The notes under the pieces: model-generated
Told to the model about the DNA's origin: nothing
Database searches by the model: none
Seen by the model: only the letters and a program-made list of their open reading frames with translations
Source of the DNA: Hoylesella timonensis 4401737 = DSM 22865 = JCM 15640
GTDB lineage: Bacteria > Bacteroidota > Bacteroidia > Bacteroidales > Bacteroidaceae
Length of the DNA stretch: 64,000 nucleotides
Assembly (NCBI RefSeq): GCF_000455445.1
Contig: NZ_HG417099.1
Coordinates: forward strand, 113,242 to 177,241
Direction of reading: 5' to 3'
Program-made: the position numbers and the translations under genes
Shown: piece after piece, positions 28,115 to 39,591 of the stretch
Layout of the letters: each line of letters begins with the position of its first letter
How positions within the stretch are numbered: position 1 is the stretch's first letter

Positions 28115-31100
28115 TTATTCGGAGAAATCGAGTACATTCTTGCGATTAGCCTCAATGCGCTCATATTCTTCTTTCGAGCCAACGATGAGCTTCTCCCACT
28201 GACGAAGTCCAGTTCCGGCAGGTATTAAGTGTCCGCAGATTACATTCTCTTTCATACCTTCCAGATAGTCAACTTTGGCATGGATAGCAGCTTCATTGAG
28301 TACCTTTATCGTTTCCTGGAACGATGCTGCACTCATAAAGCTCTTGGTTTGTAACGCAGCACGAGTGATACCTTGCAGAATCTGAGTTGAAGTTGCTGGA
28401 ACAGCATCTCGAACTTCCACCAAGTGTAAGTCACGACGCTTCAACGAAGAGTTTTCATCGCGTAGCTTACGAGCAGTCACGATTTGACCCACCTTCAACA
28501 CTTCACTATCTCCGGCATTGGTCACCACTTTCTTGCCCCAAATGCGATCATTCTCTTCTGCAAAATCAAGCTTATCGACTAACTCTTGCTCCAAGAATGT
28601 AGTGTCGCCAGGTTCGTTAATTTGAACCTTACGCATCATCTGACGTACAATAATTTCGAAGTGCTTATCATTGATTTTCACACCCTGCAGACGATAAACG
28701 TCTTGTACCTCATTCACAATATACTCTTGTACAGCGGTTGGCCCCTTAATTGCAAGAATGTCATTCGGAGTGATGACACCATCAGACAATGGCGTACCTG
28801 CTCGTACCGCATCATGTTCTTGAACCAAAATCTGTTTACTCAAAGAAACAAGATACTTCTTCTGCTCACCCGTCTTAGAGGTGACAATGATTTCGCGGTT
28901 TCCACGCTTTACCTTACCCATGGTAACCTCGCCATCAATTTCAGAAACGACAGCAGGGTTAGAGGGGTTACGAGCCTCGAACAACTCTGTGACACGAGGA
29001 AGACCACCAGTAATGTCACCCGCACCTCCAACGGCACGTGGTATCTTCACCATCGTTTGACCCGTCTTAATTTCAGCACCGTCTTCAACTACCACGTGAC
29101 CACCTACTGGGAAGTTATAGGTGCCAAGCACCTCGCCCTTCTCTCCGATAATATCACAAGTAGGAACCAAAGACTTATCCTTAGAATCACTGATAATCTT
29201 TTCGGTCAAACCTGTAGTATCGTCCGTCTCAGCGTGATAAGTTTTTCCAGCAACCACGTCATTGAACTTCAACTTACCTTCGTATTCTGAAACGATGACA
29301 GCATTGAATGGGTCCCATTTTGCAATAAGCGTTCCCTTCTCAACGGTATCACCATGCTTATAATACAACGAACTTCCATAAGGAACGTTCATCGTACTAA
29401 GCACAATATCGGTATGAGGATCGATGAAACGAATTTCTGCCAGACGACTAACAACCTTCAAGCATTTAACATCTTTCACTCCATCGTTCTCTACATAAGG
29501 AACAGTACGCAACTCGTCAAACTCAATTTTGCAATCATTTTTAGCAACAATAGAAGCATTGGCAGCTGCGTTACCTGCCACACCACCAGCGTGGAAGGTT
29601 CGAAGTGTCAACTGTGTACCTGGCTCACCAATAGCCTGTGCAGCAATCACACCAACTGCCTCGCCTTTCTGTACCATGCGCGCCGTTGCCAAGTTTCGTC
29701 CGTAGCATTTCTTACAAACGCCATGCTTACTTTCACAAGTCAAGACCGAACGAATCTCTACGCTCTCAATAGGAGACTCGTCAATGAGTCGTGCCTTCTC
29801 TTCTGTGATCTCTTCACCAGCAGCAACAATAAGTTCGCCCGTTGTTGGATGTATGATATCATGAACGGATACACGACCTAAGATTCGCTCATAGAGTGTT
29901 GAGATAATTTCATCACCACTCTTCAAAGCCGTACAGATAAGTCCTCTTAAAGTTCCACAGTCTTCCTCGTTGATGATGACATCATGAGAAACATCCACCA
30001 ATCGACGTGTCAAGTATCCAGCATCGGCTGTCTTCATAGCCGTATCAGCCAAACCTTTTCGAGCACCGTGTGAGGAAATAAAATACTCGAGCACTGACAT
30101 ACCTTCCTTAAAGTTGGAGAGAATAGGATTTTCAATAATCTGTTGTCCCTCTGCTCCTGCCTTTTGTGGTTTAGCCATCAAACCACGCATACCCGAGAGC
30201 TGCTTAATCTGGTCCTTAGAACCACGAGCTCCTGAATCAAGCATCATGTAGACAGCGTTAAAACCTTGGTCGTTTTCGGTCATCTCTTTCATGAGGACAT
30301 CACCCAACTCATTATTCACATGAGTCCAAGCATCAATCACCTGATTGTAACGCTCGGTGTCGGTAATGAATCCCATTTCATAGTTAGCTTTGATTTGGTT
30401 GACTTCGTCCTGCCCTTTCTTCACTATTCCCACTTTACTTTCAGGAATGATAATATCATCAAGGTTGAAAGACAAACCTGCAACATACGCCATGCGATAA
30501 CCTAAGTTCTTGATACCATCGAGGAATTCGCATGCGCGAGCCATACCAACAACCTTAATTACATCTGCAATAATGGTGCGCAAAGTCTTCTTAGAAATGA
30601 TGTCGTTGAAGTAGCCCACTTCATCGGGAATGATACCATTCACAATAACACGACCCACGGAGGTTTCTACCACACGGTCTTGCAACTTACCATCCACCAA
30701 GTCCTTCACCACTACTTTGACACGCGCATGTAAGTCGCACTTCTTTTCGTTGTAGGCAATAATTGCTTCTTCAGGACCATAGAACGAAAGACCTTCACCC
30801 TTTGCACCTGGACGAATTTTAGTAATATAATACAAGCCTAACACCATATCCTGTGACGGAACAGTGATAGGAGCACCGTTGGCTGGGTTGAGGATGTTAT
30901 GACTCTGAAGCATCAGTATTTGAGCCTCGAGAATCGCCTCGTTGCTTAAAGGAAGGTGAACCGCCATTTGGTCACCATCGAAGTCTGCATTGAACGCTGT
31001 ACAAGCCAACGGATGCAACTGAATAGCTTTACCCTCAATAAGTTTGGGTTGGAATGCTTGGATTCCCAAGCGGTGCAAAGTAGGAGCACGGTTCAACAGA

Positions 31101-32427
31101 ACGGGATGTCCTTTCATCACATTCTCTAAAATGTCCCAAATCACAGGCTCACGTCGGTCAACTATCTTCTTGGCACTCTTCACAGTCTTCACGATGCCAC
31201 GCTCAATGAGCTTGCGAATCACAAATGGTTTGTACAGTTCGGCAGCCATCAATTTAGGCAAACCGCACTCGCCCATCTTCAATTCTGGACCAACCACAAT
31301 TACCGAACGCGCCGAATAGTCTACACGCTTACCAAGAAGATTTTGGCGGAAGCGTCCTGCTTTACCCTTGAGAGAATCAGACAAAGATTTCAAAGGACGG
31401 TTGCTCTCACTCTTCACCGCACTACTCTTGCGAGAATTATCAAACAGAGAGTCGACAGCCTCTTGCAACATACGCTTCTCATTACGTAAAATCACCTCAG
31501 GAGCTTTGATTTCCATGAGTCTCTTCAAGCGATTATTACGAATGATAACACGACGATAGAGGTCGTTCAAGTCTGAGGTGGCAAAGCGTCCACCATCCAA
31601 CGGAACCAGCGGACGAAGCTCGGGTGGAATGACTGGTACTATCTTTAGAATCATCCATTCTGGACGGTTGATATCTTTGCTCTGACGGAAAGCTTCTACT
31701 ACCTGTAAACGTTTCAAGGCTTCCGTTTTACGCTGCTGACTTGTGTCATTGTTCGCCCGATCGCGCAATTCATATGAAATTGAATCCAAATCCAAGTTAG
31801 CCAACAAATCATACACAGCCTCGGCACCCATCTTAGCGATAAACTTATTGGGGTCGGCATCATCTAAGCGGTCATTGTTAGGATCTAACTGATGATCAAG
31901 AATATCTAAATATTCATCTTCTGTCAGTAAATCCATTACATGAGAGCCGTTCATCTCTATACCATCGCCATCCTTGCGTCCTTCCATGACACCAGGCTTG
32001 ATAACGACATACTTCTCGTAGTAGATAACGGAATCAAGTTTTTTTGTGGGCATTCCCAATAGATAACCTATCTTGTTGGGTAATGAACGGAAATACCAAA
32101 TATGGGCAACAGGAACAACCAGCTCGATATGACCCGAACGCTCACGACGAACCTTCTTCTCGGTCACCTCAACTCCACATCGATCGCAGACAATCCCTTT
32201 ATAGCGAATTCGTTTGTATTTACCACAAGCACACTCATAGTCCTTCGTTGGTCCAAAAATGCGCTCACAGAAAAGGCCATCACGCTCAGGCTTGTAGGTT
32301 CGATAATTGATGGTTTCGGGTTTTGTCACCTCACCATACGAATTTTCGAGAATTTCCTCAGGAGATGCCAAGCTAATGGTTATCTTGGTAAAATTTTTTT
32401 TATTTTTGTATCTTTCTTAAAAGCCAT
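28115..32427 (-). CDS. rpoC: DNA-directed RNA polymerase subunit beta', with apparent frameshift near the start
   Basis: The continuous frame gives 1418 residues beginning at a TTG (32371) just before [14 protein letters not shown]. Family members have ~19 more residues; those are encoded from the ATG at 32427 ([11 protein letters not shown]) but one frame off, and then KITIS in the right frame. The frames are offset by one base at a run of eight A's (plus-strand T's 32394-32401). Otherwise complete: zinc-binding CACGKYK...CDRCG near the N terminus, the Mg-binding [12 protein letters not shown] loop, second zinc site [13 protein letters not shown], bridge/trigger helix region ([16 protein letters not shown]), and C-terminal [14 protein letters not shown]. 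It forms the active centre with RpoB. A terminator follows. Confidence 0.96.
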
Positions 32428-32466
32428 GTTCTATATCTTTATTGTGTGAATACAATGTAGGAAAAA

Positions 32467-35400
32467 TTAATCGAGTTTCACACTCAATCCGAGTCCACGC
32501 AATTCATGCAGCAGCACGTTCAACGATTCTGGAATTCCTGGTGTTGGCATTCCATCACCCTTCACGATAGCCTCGTATGCCTTGCTACGTCCTACAGTAT
32601 CATCAGACTTAACTGTCAAAATCTCCTGTAATACGTGGCTGGCGCCAAAGGCCTCAAGTGCCCATACCTCCATCTCACCGAAACGTTGTCCACCAAATTG
32701 TGCTTTACCACCAAGTGGCTGTTGGGTAATCAATGAATAAGGGCCTATTGAGCGTGAGTGCATTTTGTCTTCAACCATGTGACCGAGCTTCAAGAAGTAA
32801 GTAATACCTACGGTAGCTGGTTGATCAAACTTCTCTCCTGTCTCACCATCGTAGAGGTGAGTAGAGCACAAGTGAGGTAACCCCGCTTTCTCGGTCCATT
32901 CAGACAGGTCTTCAAGTTTTGCGCCATCGAAAATCGGAGTAGCAAACTTGACGCCCAACTTCAATCCGGCTGCACCAAGAATCGCTTCGAAAATCTGACC
33001 GAGGTTCATTCGAGAAGGCACGCCCAATGGGTTGAGTACCAAGTCTACTGGACGACCATCTTCTAAGAACGGCATATCCTCAGCACGTACTATCTTTGAT
33101 ACGATACCCTTGTTTCCATGTCGACCAGCCAATTTGTCTCCGACACTAATCTTACGTTTCTTCGCAATATAAACTTTTGCCATTTGCAACACGCCAGAAG
33201 GTAGCTCATCTCCAATCGAAATAGCAAACTTACGACGCTTCAGCTCGGCATCTAACATTTTATATTTACGGATATAGTTCATGATTAAGGCTTGAATGAG
33301 CTTATTGGTATGCTCATCATCGGTCCAATCATTCGACTGTATGCCATCATACTCTAAGTTTTTCAAAGCAGCAGCGGTGAAGCTACTTCCCTTCGTAATG
33401 ATTTCAGCACCCGTATAGTCTTTAACTCCTTGTGACTTTTTGTCTTCGGTCAACGTAAGGAGTTTGTCAACCAATATATCTTTCAGGTCATTATTCTTAG
33501 CTTCGTACTCTTCATCAATTTTAGCTAAGATAACCTTGTCATGTTTCTTTGATTCCCTTGTTTTAATGGCACGGCTGAAAAGTTTCTTGTCGATAACCAC
33601 ACCACTCAGCGAAGGATTGGCTTTCAAAGAAGAGTCTTTTACATCGCCAGCCTTGTCGCCAAAGATAGCGCGTAACAGCTTTTCTTCTGGTGAAGGATCA
33701 CTCTCTCCCTTTGGAGAAATCTTACCAATCAAAATATCTCCTGGCTCCACCCTTGCGCCAACACGGATGACACCATTTTCGTCCAAATCTTTGGTTGATT
33801 CTTCACTGACATTAGGAATATCGCTGGTGAATTCCTCCATACCTCGTTTGGTTTCACGAACATCCAGAGAATATTCATCTACGTGTACAGATGTCAGCAC
33901 ATCGTCACGAACTACCCGTTCAGAAATCACGATGGCATCCTCGTAGTTATATCCTTTCCAAGGCATGTAAGCCACCAGAAGATTTCTACCGAGTGCCAAT
34001 TCGCCATTTTCCGTAGCATATCCTTCTGTTAAAATATCACCAGCTTTGACACGTTGCCCTTTATTGCAAATAGGACGAAGGTCTATGGTCATATTTTGGT
34101 TAGTGCGTCGGAACTTTGGAATGCGATATTCTTTCAATGCAGGTTCGAAACTTACAAATTCCTCGTCTTCTGTCCGATCGTAGAGAATACGTATCGTAGT
34201 AGCATCTACATATTCCACGACACCATTGCCTTCTGCTGTTATCATCGTACGTGAATCTTCACATACCTGTTTCTCTAAGCCCGTACCAACGATAGGAGCA
34301 TCGTTATGGAGCAAAGGAACAGCCTGACGCATCATATTACATCCCATCAATGCGCGGTGTCCATCATCATGCTCTAAGAAAGGAATTAACCCTGCGGATA
34401 CGGAAGCAATCTGCTGTGGAGAGACGTCTACCAGTGCAACCTGGTCAGGATCTACCACAGGATAATCTGCATCTTGACGGCATTTCACGTAATCACGGAT
34501 AAACGAACCATCTGGACGCAATGGTGCATTTCCTTGTCCAACAATCAAGTCCTCCTCTTCCTCTGCAGTCATGAAAACGATATGGTCGTTATTCATATCT
34601 ACCTTGGCATTCTTCACCTTTCGATAAGGGGTGACGATAAAGCCAAGATCATTAATCTTTGCATAGATACATAGGGAGGAAATCAAACCAATATTCGGTC
34701 CTTCAGGACTCTCAATTGGACACAAACGACCATAGTGTGTATAGTGAACGTCACGAACTTCGAAGCCAGCTCGCTCACGAGACAAGCCACCAGGTCCCAA
34801 TGCAGACAAACGACGTTTGTGTGTTACCTCTGCCAAGGGGTTCGTCTGGTCCATGAACTGTGACAAAGGATTAGTTCCAAAGAACGAATTGATTACACTG
34901 GTTATGGTTTTGGCATTGATTAAGTCAGTAGGTGTAAAGACCTCATTATCGCGAACGTTCATGCGCTCACGAATGGTTCTGCTCATACGAGCCAAGCCTA
35001 CAGAGAACTGGTTGGATAGCTGTTCACCAACGGTGCGCACACGGCGGTTTGACAAGTGGTCAATATCATCAACCGTTGCATTTGAGTTAACCAACTGTAT
35101 CAAATATTTGATAATCTCGATGATATCATCTTTCGTCAAAACACGGATATCCATATCCGTTTCAAGACCTAATTTCTTATTGATACGATAGCGACCTACT
35201 TCACCTAAATCGTAGCGTTTATCTGAAAAGAAAAGATTGTTAAAGACCTCTCTTGCACTGGCATCATCGGCAGGATCGGCATTGCGAAGTTGGCGATAGA
35301 TATAATTAACAGCCTCCTTCTCTGAATTGGAAGGATCTTTCGATAACGTATTGAAAATAATCGCAAACTTGTTAGCCAATTCAGAATCACGGTGTAATAA

Positions 35401-36279
35401 AATGGTAGATGCACCACTGTCTATAATGTCTGCCACATTATCTTCCGTAATTTCTGTTTCGCGCTCCATGATGACCTCATTTCGCTCAATAGATACAACT
35501 TCGCCTGTATCTTCGTCTACGAAGTCTTCATTCCAGCTTTTCAAAACGCGAGCAGCCAAACGGCGACCAATCGAAGCTTTCATATTCTTCTTATTCACCT
35601 TCACCTCCTCGGCAAGGTCGAAAATCTGAAGAATGTCCTTATCTGATTCGTAGCCTATGGCACGCAGTAAGGTAGTAACGGGTAATTTTTTCTTTCGATC
35701 AATGTAAGCATACATCACATTGTTTATGTCTGTAGCAAACTCAATCCAAGAGCCCTTAAATGGGATAATACGAGCAGAATAAAGGGTAGTACCATTGGCA
35801 TGGACGCCTTGTCCGAAGAAGACACCTGGCGAGCGATGCAATTGAGAAACAACCACACGTTCGGCTCCGTTGATAACAAATGTACCATTGTCCGTCATGT
35901 AAGGAATAGTACCAAGGAATACATCCTGTATAAACGTACCAAAATCCTCGTGATCTGGATCTGTACAATAAAGCTTCATCTTGGCCTTCAAGGGTACGCT
36001 ATAGGTCAACCCACGCTCTAAACACTCATCAATAGAATAACGGGGCGGATCTATAAAATAATCCAAGAACTCAAGAACGAAGTTATTTCTTGTATCGGTA
36101 ATAGGGAAGTTCTCTGAGAACACCTTATAGAGACCGTCATTCTTGCGTTCTTCCGGAGGAGTTTCCAACTGTAAGAAATCCTTGAAGGACTTTAACTGCA
36201 CATCGAGAAAATCCGGATAAGGTACCGGATTATGCACGCTTGCAAAATTAATTCTGTTATCAACACTTTTTGTAGCCAT
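32467..36279 (-). CDS. rpoB: DNA-directed RNA polymerase subunit beta
   Basis: 1270 residues. It starts [32 protein letters not shown]. The rifampicin-binding cluster [40 protein letters not shown] has the sensitive-type Q, D, H, R and S residues. Other landmarks: [30 protein letters not shown], and the C-terminal [24 protein letters not shown]. Expression is probably controlled by the attenuator-like hairpin just upstream. RpoC follows after about 40 bp. Confidence 0.98.
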   Translation of the reverse strand: MATKSVDNRINFASVHNPVPYPDFLDVQLKSFKDFLQLETPPEERKNDGLYKVFSENFPITDTRNNFVLEFLDYFIDPPRYSIDECLERGLTYSVPLKAKMKLYCTDPDHEDFGTFIQDVFLGTIPYMTDNGTFVINGAERVVVSQLHRSPGVFFGQGVHANGTTLYSARIIPFKGSWIEFATDINNVMYAYIDRKKKLPVTTLLRAIGYESDKDILQIFDLAEEVKVNKKNMKASIGRRLAARVLKSWNEDFVDEDTGEVVSIERNEVIMERETEITEDNVADIIDSGASTILLHRDSELANKFAIIFNTLSKDPSNSEKEAVNYIYRQLRNADPADDASAREVFNNLFFSDKRYDLGEVGRYRINKKLGLETDMDIRVLTKDDIIEIIKYLIQLVNSNATVDDIDHLSNRRVRTVGEQLSNQFSVGLARMSRTIRERMNVRDNEVFTPTDLINAKTITSVINSFFGTNPLSQFMDQTNPLAEVTHKRRLSALGPGGLSRERAGFEVRDVHYTHYGRLCPIESPEGPNIGLISSLCIYAKINDLGFIVTPYRKVKNAKVDMNNDHIVFMTAEEEEDLIVGQGNAPLRPDGSFIRDYVKCRQDADYPVVDPDQVALVDVSPQQIASVSAGLIPFLEHDDGHRALMGCNMMRQAVPLLHNDAPIVGTGLEKQVCEDSRTMITAEGNGVVEYVDATTIRILYDRTEDEEFVSFEPALKEYRIPKFRRTNQNMTIDLRPICNKGQRVKAGDILTEGYATENGELALGRNLLVAYMPWKGYNYEDAIVISERVVRDDVLTSVHVDEYSLDVRETKRGMEEFTSDIPNVSEESTKDLDENGVIRVGARVEPGDILIGKISPKGESDPSPEEKLLRAIFGDKAGDVKDSSLKANPSLSGVVIDKKLFSRAIKTRESKKHDKVILAKIDEEYEAKNNDLKDILVDKLLTLTEDKKSQGVKDYTGAEIITKGSSFTAAALKNLEYDGIQSNDWTDDEHTNKLIQALIMNYIRKYKMLDAELKRRKFAISIGDELPSGVLQMAKVYIAKKRKISVGDKLAGRHGNKGIVSKIVRAEDMPFLEDGRPVDLVLNPLGVPSRMNLGQIFEAILGAAGLKLGVKFATPIFDGAKLEDLSEWTEKAGLPHLCSTHLYDGETGEKFDQPATVGITYFLKLGHMVEDKMHSRSIGPYSLITQQPLGGKAQFGGQRFGEMEVWALEAFGASHVLQEILTVKSDDTVGRSKAYEAIVKGDGMPTPGIPESLNVLLHELRGLGLSVKLD

Positions 36280-36340
36280 AAATAAAATCAGTGGGAGTAG
36301 TCTCCCCTTTGCTCGTTAACAATTTGTTGTCTTAAGACAC

Positions 36341-36378
36341 AAAAAGGTCAGGATTCGCCTACTGGACAAATCCTAACC
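36341..36378 (-). terminator. Attenuator-like hairpin between rplL and rpoB
   Basis: Minus-strand hairpin with stem GGTTAGGATT/AATCCTGACC (36369-36378 with 36346-36355; one G-T pair, 13-base loop) followed at once by TTTTT (36341-36345). It looks like an intrinsic terminator inside the operon, 62 bp before the rpoB ATG. In E. coli a partial terminator at the same place lets polymerase genes be made at a lower level than ribosomal proteins; the same role is inferred here. Confidence 0.7.
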
Positions 36379-36399
36379 GTAATCATAATAAGTGGGTTT

Positions 36400-36433
36400 A
36401 GGAGATGCGACTATTCACGCTGTCGCATCTCCT
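36400..36433 (-). promoter_or_regulatory. 12-bp stem-loop after rplL, possible processing site
   Basis: AGGAGATGCGAC (36400-36411) is the exact inverse of GTCGCATCTCCT (36422-36433), with a 10-base loop. There is no T-run after it on either strand, so it is not a simple terminator. Located 11 bp beyond rplL and 21 bp before the attenuator-like hairpin. In E. coli an RNase III site occupies this spacer; the same function is possible. Confidence 0.6.
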
Positions 36434-36444
36434 AAAAGAGAGAT

Positions 36445-36825
36445 TTACTTCAATTCAATCTTAGCACCAGCCTCTTCGATGGCCTTCTTCAAGTTCTCAG
36501 CTTCTTCCTTAGACAAGCCTTCCTTGATGGTTGCAGGAGCACCGTCAACAAGATCTTTAGCTTCCTTCAAGCCAAGACCACAAGCTTCTTTTACAGCCTT
36601 AACAACCTGAAGCTTGGTAGCTCCAACTTCGGTCAATACAACGTCAAAAGACGTCTTCTCTTCAGCTGCACCAGCTGCACCACCAGCAGCAGGACCAGCA
36701 GCTACAGCAACAGCTGCTGCAGCAGGCTCAATACCATACTCGTCCTTGAGGACTGTTGCCAACTCGTTTACTTCTTTAACTGTCAAATTTACTAATTCTT
36801 CAGCAATAGCTTTAATATCTGCCAT
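36445..36825 (-). CDS. rplL: Ribosomal protein bL12 (L7/L12)
   Basis: 126 residues. N-terminal dimerisation helices ([33 protein letters not shown]), a flexible Ala/Gly hinge ([23 protein letters not shown]), and the C-terminal factor-binding domain ([41 protein letters not shown]). It forms the mobile stalk that recruits IF-2, EF-Tu and EF-G. Followed by the two hairpins before rpoB. Confidence 0.98.
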   Translation of the reverse strand: MADIKAIAEELVNLTVKEVNELATVLKDEYGIEPAAAAVAVAAGPAAGGAAGAAEEKTSFDVVLTEVGATKLQVVKAVKEACGLGLKEAKDLVDGAPATIKEGLSKEEAENLKKAIEEAGAKIELK

Positions 36826-36918
36826 TTTATTCTAAATTTAATTTATTTTTAATTCTTTATTTGATTTGACTTTTGGTAGATGACTCTACACATCAACAGG
36901 AAGAGTCAACGGAATAAT

Positions 36919-37437
36919 TTATTCTGGACGTTCTCCCAATGTTTGGAGTACACCATGAATGGTATTACCACCAGATTGAAGTGCAGAAACAACATTCTTT
37001 GCGGGTGATTGCAGCAATGCAACAATCTCTGCGATAACTTCGTTCTTGCTCTTCAATGCGGCCAACTCTGCCAGCTTATCAGCACCAATATATACGCTTT
37101 CCTCAGCATAAGCTGCCTTCAGTGCAGGAAAATCTTGCTTATCATATTCCTTCAGCAGCTTGGCAGGTACGTTTGCTGTCTGTGCAAACATCACAGCAGT
37201 GCTTCCCACTAAGCAGTCATATAAAGGTTCGAAATCAACATCAGATGCGTCAAGAGCTTTGCGAAGAAGTGTATTTTTAACTACAACCATCTTCACTTCA
37301 TTCTTAAAACACTTCCGACGTAGCTGAGAGGTAGCCTCTGCATTCAACCCAGTAACATCTACTAAGTAAAAATGAGGATACTCCTTCAGTTTCTCGCCTA
37401 ATTCTACAATGATAGTATCTTTTATTTCTTTCTTCAT
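36919..37437 (-). CDS. rplJ: Ribosomal protein uL10
   Basis: 172 residues. The N-terminal globular part includes YFLVDVTGLNAEATSQLRR-type sequence and KNEVKMVVVKNTLLRKALDA. The C-terminal helices that carry bL12 dimers follow. It anchors the stalk on 23S rRNA. Only 18 bp separate it from rplA, so there is no room for the long uL10-binding leader known in enterobacteria. Confidence 0.97.
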   Translation of the reverse strand: MKKEIKDTIIVELGEKLKEYPHFYLVDVTGLNAEATSQLRRKCFKNEVKMVVVKNTLLRKALDASDVDFEPLYDCLVGSTAVMFAQTANVPAKLLKEYDKQDFPALKAAYAEESVYIGADKLAELAALKSKNEVIAEIVALLQSPAKNVVSALQSGGNTIHGVLQTLGERPE

Positions 37438-37455
37438 TTTACAAAACTTTTAGAG

Positions 37456-38148
37456 TTATTCAACTGATTTAGGATCAATCTTGATACCCTTACTCATAGT
37501 GCTTGAAATAAAGATACTCTTGAGATATGTACCTTTAGCAGCAGTTGGTTTTAACTTGATAACGGTAGAGACAAACTCTTTTGCGTTATCATAAATCTGC
37601 TCAGGAGTCATGCTGATTTTGCCGATAGAGGTATGAATAATACCAGACTTATCAACCTTAAAATCAATTTTACCTGATTTGATTTCTTTCACTGCCTTAG
37701 CAACATCCATCGTCACCGTTCCACTCTTGGGGTTAGGCATCAAGCCACGTGGTCCAAGTACACGACCTAAAGGACCAACTTTACCCATACAAGATGGCAT
37801 CGTAATAATCACGTCTATATCCGTCCATCCACCTTTGATCTTTTCGATGTATTCGTCAAGACCAACGTAGTCAGCGCCAGCTTCTTTCGCAGCAGCCTCT
37901 TGGTCAGGAGTACAGAGACATAGCACACGAGTAACTTTACCAGTTCCATGAGGAAGTGTAACGACACCTCTCACCATCTGGTTCGCTTTTCGTGGGTCTA
38001 CGCCTAAACGCATATCAATATCAAGAGAGGCATCAAACTTGGTGGTAGTAATTTCCTTCACCAATTCTGAAGCTTCTTTTAATGTGTATGCCTTCCCTGC
38101 TTCAACCTTATCAGCTACTGATTTCTGATTTTTTGTCAGTTTACTCAT
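37456..38148 (-). CDS. rplA: Ribosomal protein uL1
   Basis: 230 residues. Conserved [38 protein letters not shown], then [36 protein letters not shown]. It forms the L1 stalk that releases E-site tRNA, and in studied bacteria represses its own operon. It follows rplK by 20 bp. Confidence 0.98.
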   Translation of the reverse strand: MSKLTKNQKSVADKVEAGKAYTLKEASELVKEITTTKFDASLDIDMRLGVDPRKANQMVRGVVTLPHGTGKVTRVLCLCTPDQEAAAKEAGADYVGLDEYIEKIKGGWTDIDVIITMPSCMGKVGPLGRVLGPRGLMPNPKSGTVTMDVAKAVKEIKSGKIDFKVDKSGIIHTSIGKISMTPEQIYDNAKEFVSTVIKLKPTAAKGTYLKSIFISSTMSKGIKIDPKSVE

Positions 38149-38168
38149 TTTTTAATTGAAGTTTAAAT

Positions 38169-38609
38169 TTATTTTCCAGGGAAGTCCCCTTTTACTGTGA
38201 TACCCATACTGCGAGCAGTACCTGCCACAAGTTTCATAGCGCTCTCAACTGTAAAACAGTTCAAATCAGTCATTTTATCTTCAGCGATAGTGCGTACTTG
38301 ATCCCAAGTAACGCTCGCTACCTTTTGACGATTTGGCTGTGCAGAAGCGGTTTTCACCTTTGCAGCCTCCTTCAACTGAACAGCTGCAGGAGGAGTTTTG
38401 AGAACAAAGCTAAATGACTTGTCAGTATAGTAAGTGATAACAACAGGAATAATCTTCCCTGCTTTATCCTGGGTTCTGGCATTGAACTCTTTGCAAAATC
38501 CCATGATATTAATACCCTTAGAACCCAAAGCAGGTCCTACTGGTGGAGAAGGATTCGCAGCACCACCTTTAATCTGTAATTTGATTAATCCAGCTACTTC
38601 TTTTGCCAT
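38169..38609 (-). CDS. rplK: Ribosomal protein uL11
   Basis: 146 residues. N-terminal domain with [32 protein letters not shown], the proline-rich segment where thiostrepton-type antibiotics act. The C-terminal rRNA-binding domain ends [19 protein letters not shown]. It is needed for RelA-dependent stringent response and release-factor function. Follows nusG. Confidence 0.98.
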   Translation of the reverse strand: MAKEVAGLIKLQIKGGAANPSPPVGPALGSKGINIMGFCKEFNARTQDKAGKIIPVVITYYTDKSFSFVLKTPPAAVQLKEAAKVKTASAQPNRQKVASVTWDQVRTIAEDKMTDLNCFTVESAMKLVAGTARSMGITVKGDFPGK

Positions 38610-38670
38610 TTTTTGTTAATATTAAAATTGAAAAATATAAAAAAGAAAGTCTAACCCCGTAACAAAGTCG

Positions 38671-39216
38671 TTAAACCTCTTTTTGCACTTGCATAAAACT
38701 TAACTCCAATGGAGTCTTTCGACCAAATATCTTTACCATGACTTTCAGTTTATGCTTTTCGACATTCACCTCTTCGATGACGCCACTAAAGCCACTAAAA
38801 GGACCGTCGGTAACGGTGACAACCTCATCAACCTCATAAGGAACTTCTACATCGTTCGTTATTTCGGTCTCTTCGACATCACCAAGCATTCGATTGATTT
38901 CGGACTGAGGAACAGGTGACGGATTATCCAAGCCACCTAAGAATCCTAAGCAATTAGGCATAAAGCGCAAGGTATGCGCCACATCGCCAACCAGGGAAGC
39001 CTCTACAAAGATATAGCCAGGGAGACTTATTTTCTCCTTTTCTACTCTTTTGCCGTTACGCAAAGTGGCATGTTTCTCCATTGGAATCAATATTTGAGAG
39101 ACATGCTGTTGTAGCAACGTGTTGTGTTTCATTTCAGCTTCGATGTATTCTTTCAGCTTAGCTTCTTTTCCACTGACAGCACGCAGTACATACCAATTCA
39201 TTTTTGTATCAGCCAT
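38671..39216 (-). CDS. nusG: Transcription termination/antitermination factor NusG
   Basis: 181 residues. N-terminal NGN domain [24 protein letters not shown] and [31 protein letters not shown]-terminal KOW domain [37 protein letters not shown]. It binds the polymerase clamp, encoded downstream in the same operon, and couples it to Rho or to uS10 on the ribosome. It starts 11 bp after secE. Confidence 0.98.
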   Translation of the reverse strand: MADTKMNWYVLRAVSGKEAKLKEYIEAEMKHNTLLQQHVSQILIPMEKHATLRNGKRVEKEKISLPGYIFVEASLVGDVAHTLRFMPNCLGFLGGLDNPSPVPQSEINRMLGDVEETEITNDVEVPYEVDEVVTVTDGPFSGFSGVIEEVNVEKHKLKVMVKIFGRKTPLELSFMQVQKEV

Positions 39217-39227
39217 TTCTTAACGAT

Positions 39228-39419
39228 TTAACCTGGATAAACAATGCCCATTAGATGCTGGAAGCACCAGTCCATACAGAACACCACCAATGCAATGACA
39301 AGGGAAGCAGATAATACAACCACTGCACTGTGTGTTAGTTCTCGACTCGTTGGCCAAGTTGTTTTATGCGCAAGTTCATCATAACATGCCTTGCAATAAT
39401 TTACGATCTTCTTAAACAT
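39228..39419 (-). CDS. secE: Preprotein translocase subunit SecE
   Basis: 63 residues. An amphipathic helix (IVNYCKACYDELAHKTTWPTSRELTHSAVVVL) is followed by one membrane helix (SASLVIALVVFCMDWCFQHLM). The K-TTWPTSREL motif is the family signature. It clamps the SecY channel. Located between tRNA-Trp and nusG, its normal place. Confidence 0.96.
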   Translation of the reverse strand: MFKKIVNYCKACYDELAHKTTWPTSRELTHSAVVVLSASLVIALVVFCMDWCFQHLMGIVYPG

Positions 39420-39435
39420 ATTATCTTTTATTTTG

Positions 39436-39508
39436 CACGGGTTGAAAGACTCGAACTCTCGACACCTGGTTTTGGAGACCAGTGCTCTACCAACTGAGCT
39501 AAACCCGT
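39436..39508 (-). tRNA. tRNA-Trp (anticodon CCA)
   Basis: 73 bases. The minus strand folds into a complete cloverleaf: acceptor ACGGGTT/AACCCGT, D arm AGCTCAGTTGGTAGAGC, anticodon loop CTCCAAA, T arm with GTTCGAGTC. The discriminator base is G. It lies between tuf and secE, as in many bacteria. Confidence 0.97.
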
Positions 39509-39591
39509 AAAAGAAGTTCCCGCAACCGCTATTACGGGAACTGTTATGAAAAGGGAATGAATCGTCAAACGATTCAATCCCGTATCTTCAA

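Noticed and set aside
28586..29881. Long plus-strand frames (up to 234 codons) antisense to rpoC
   Set aside because: They mirror the codon bias of the opposite strand; the translated sequences have no domain and no promoter-like element.
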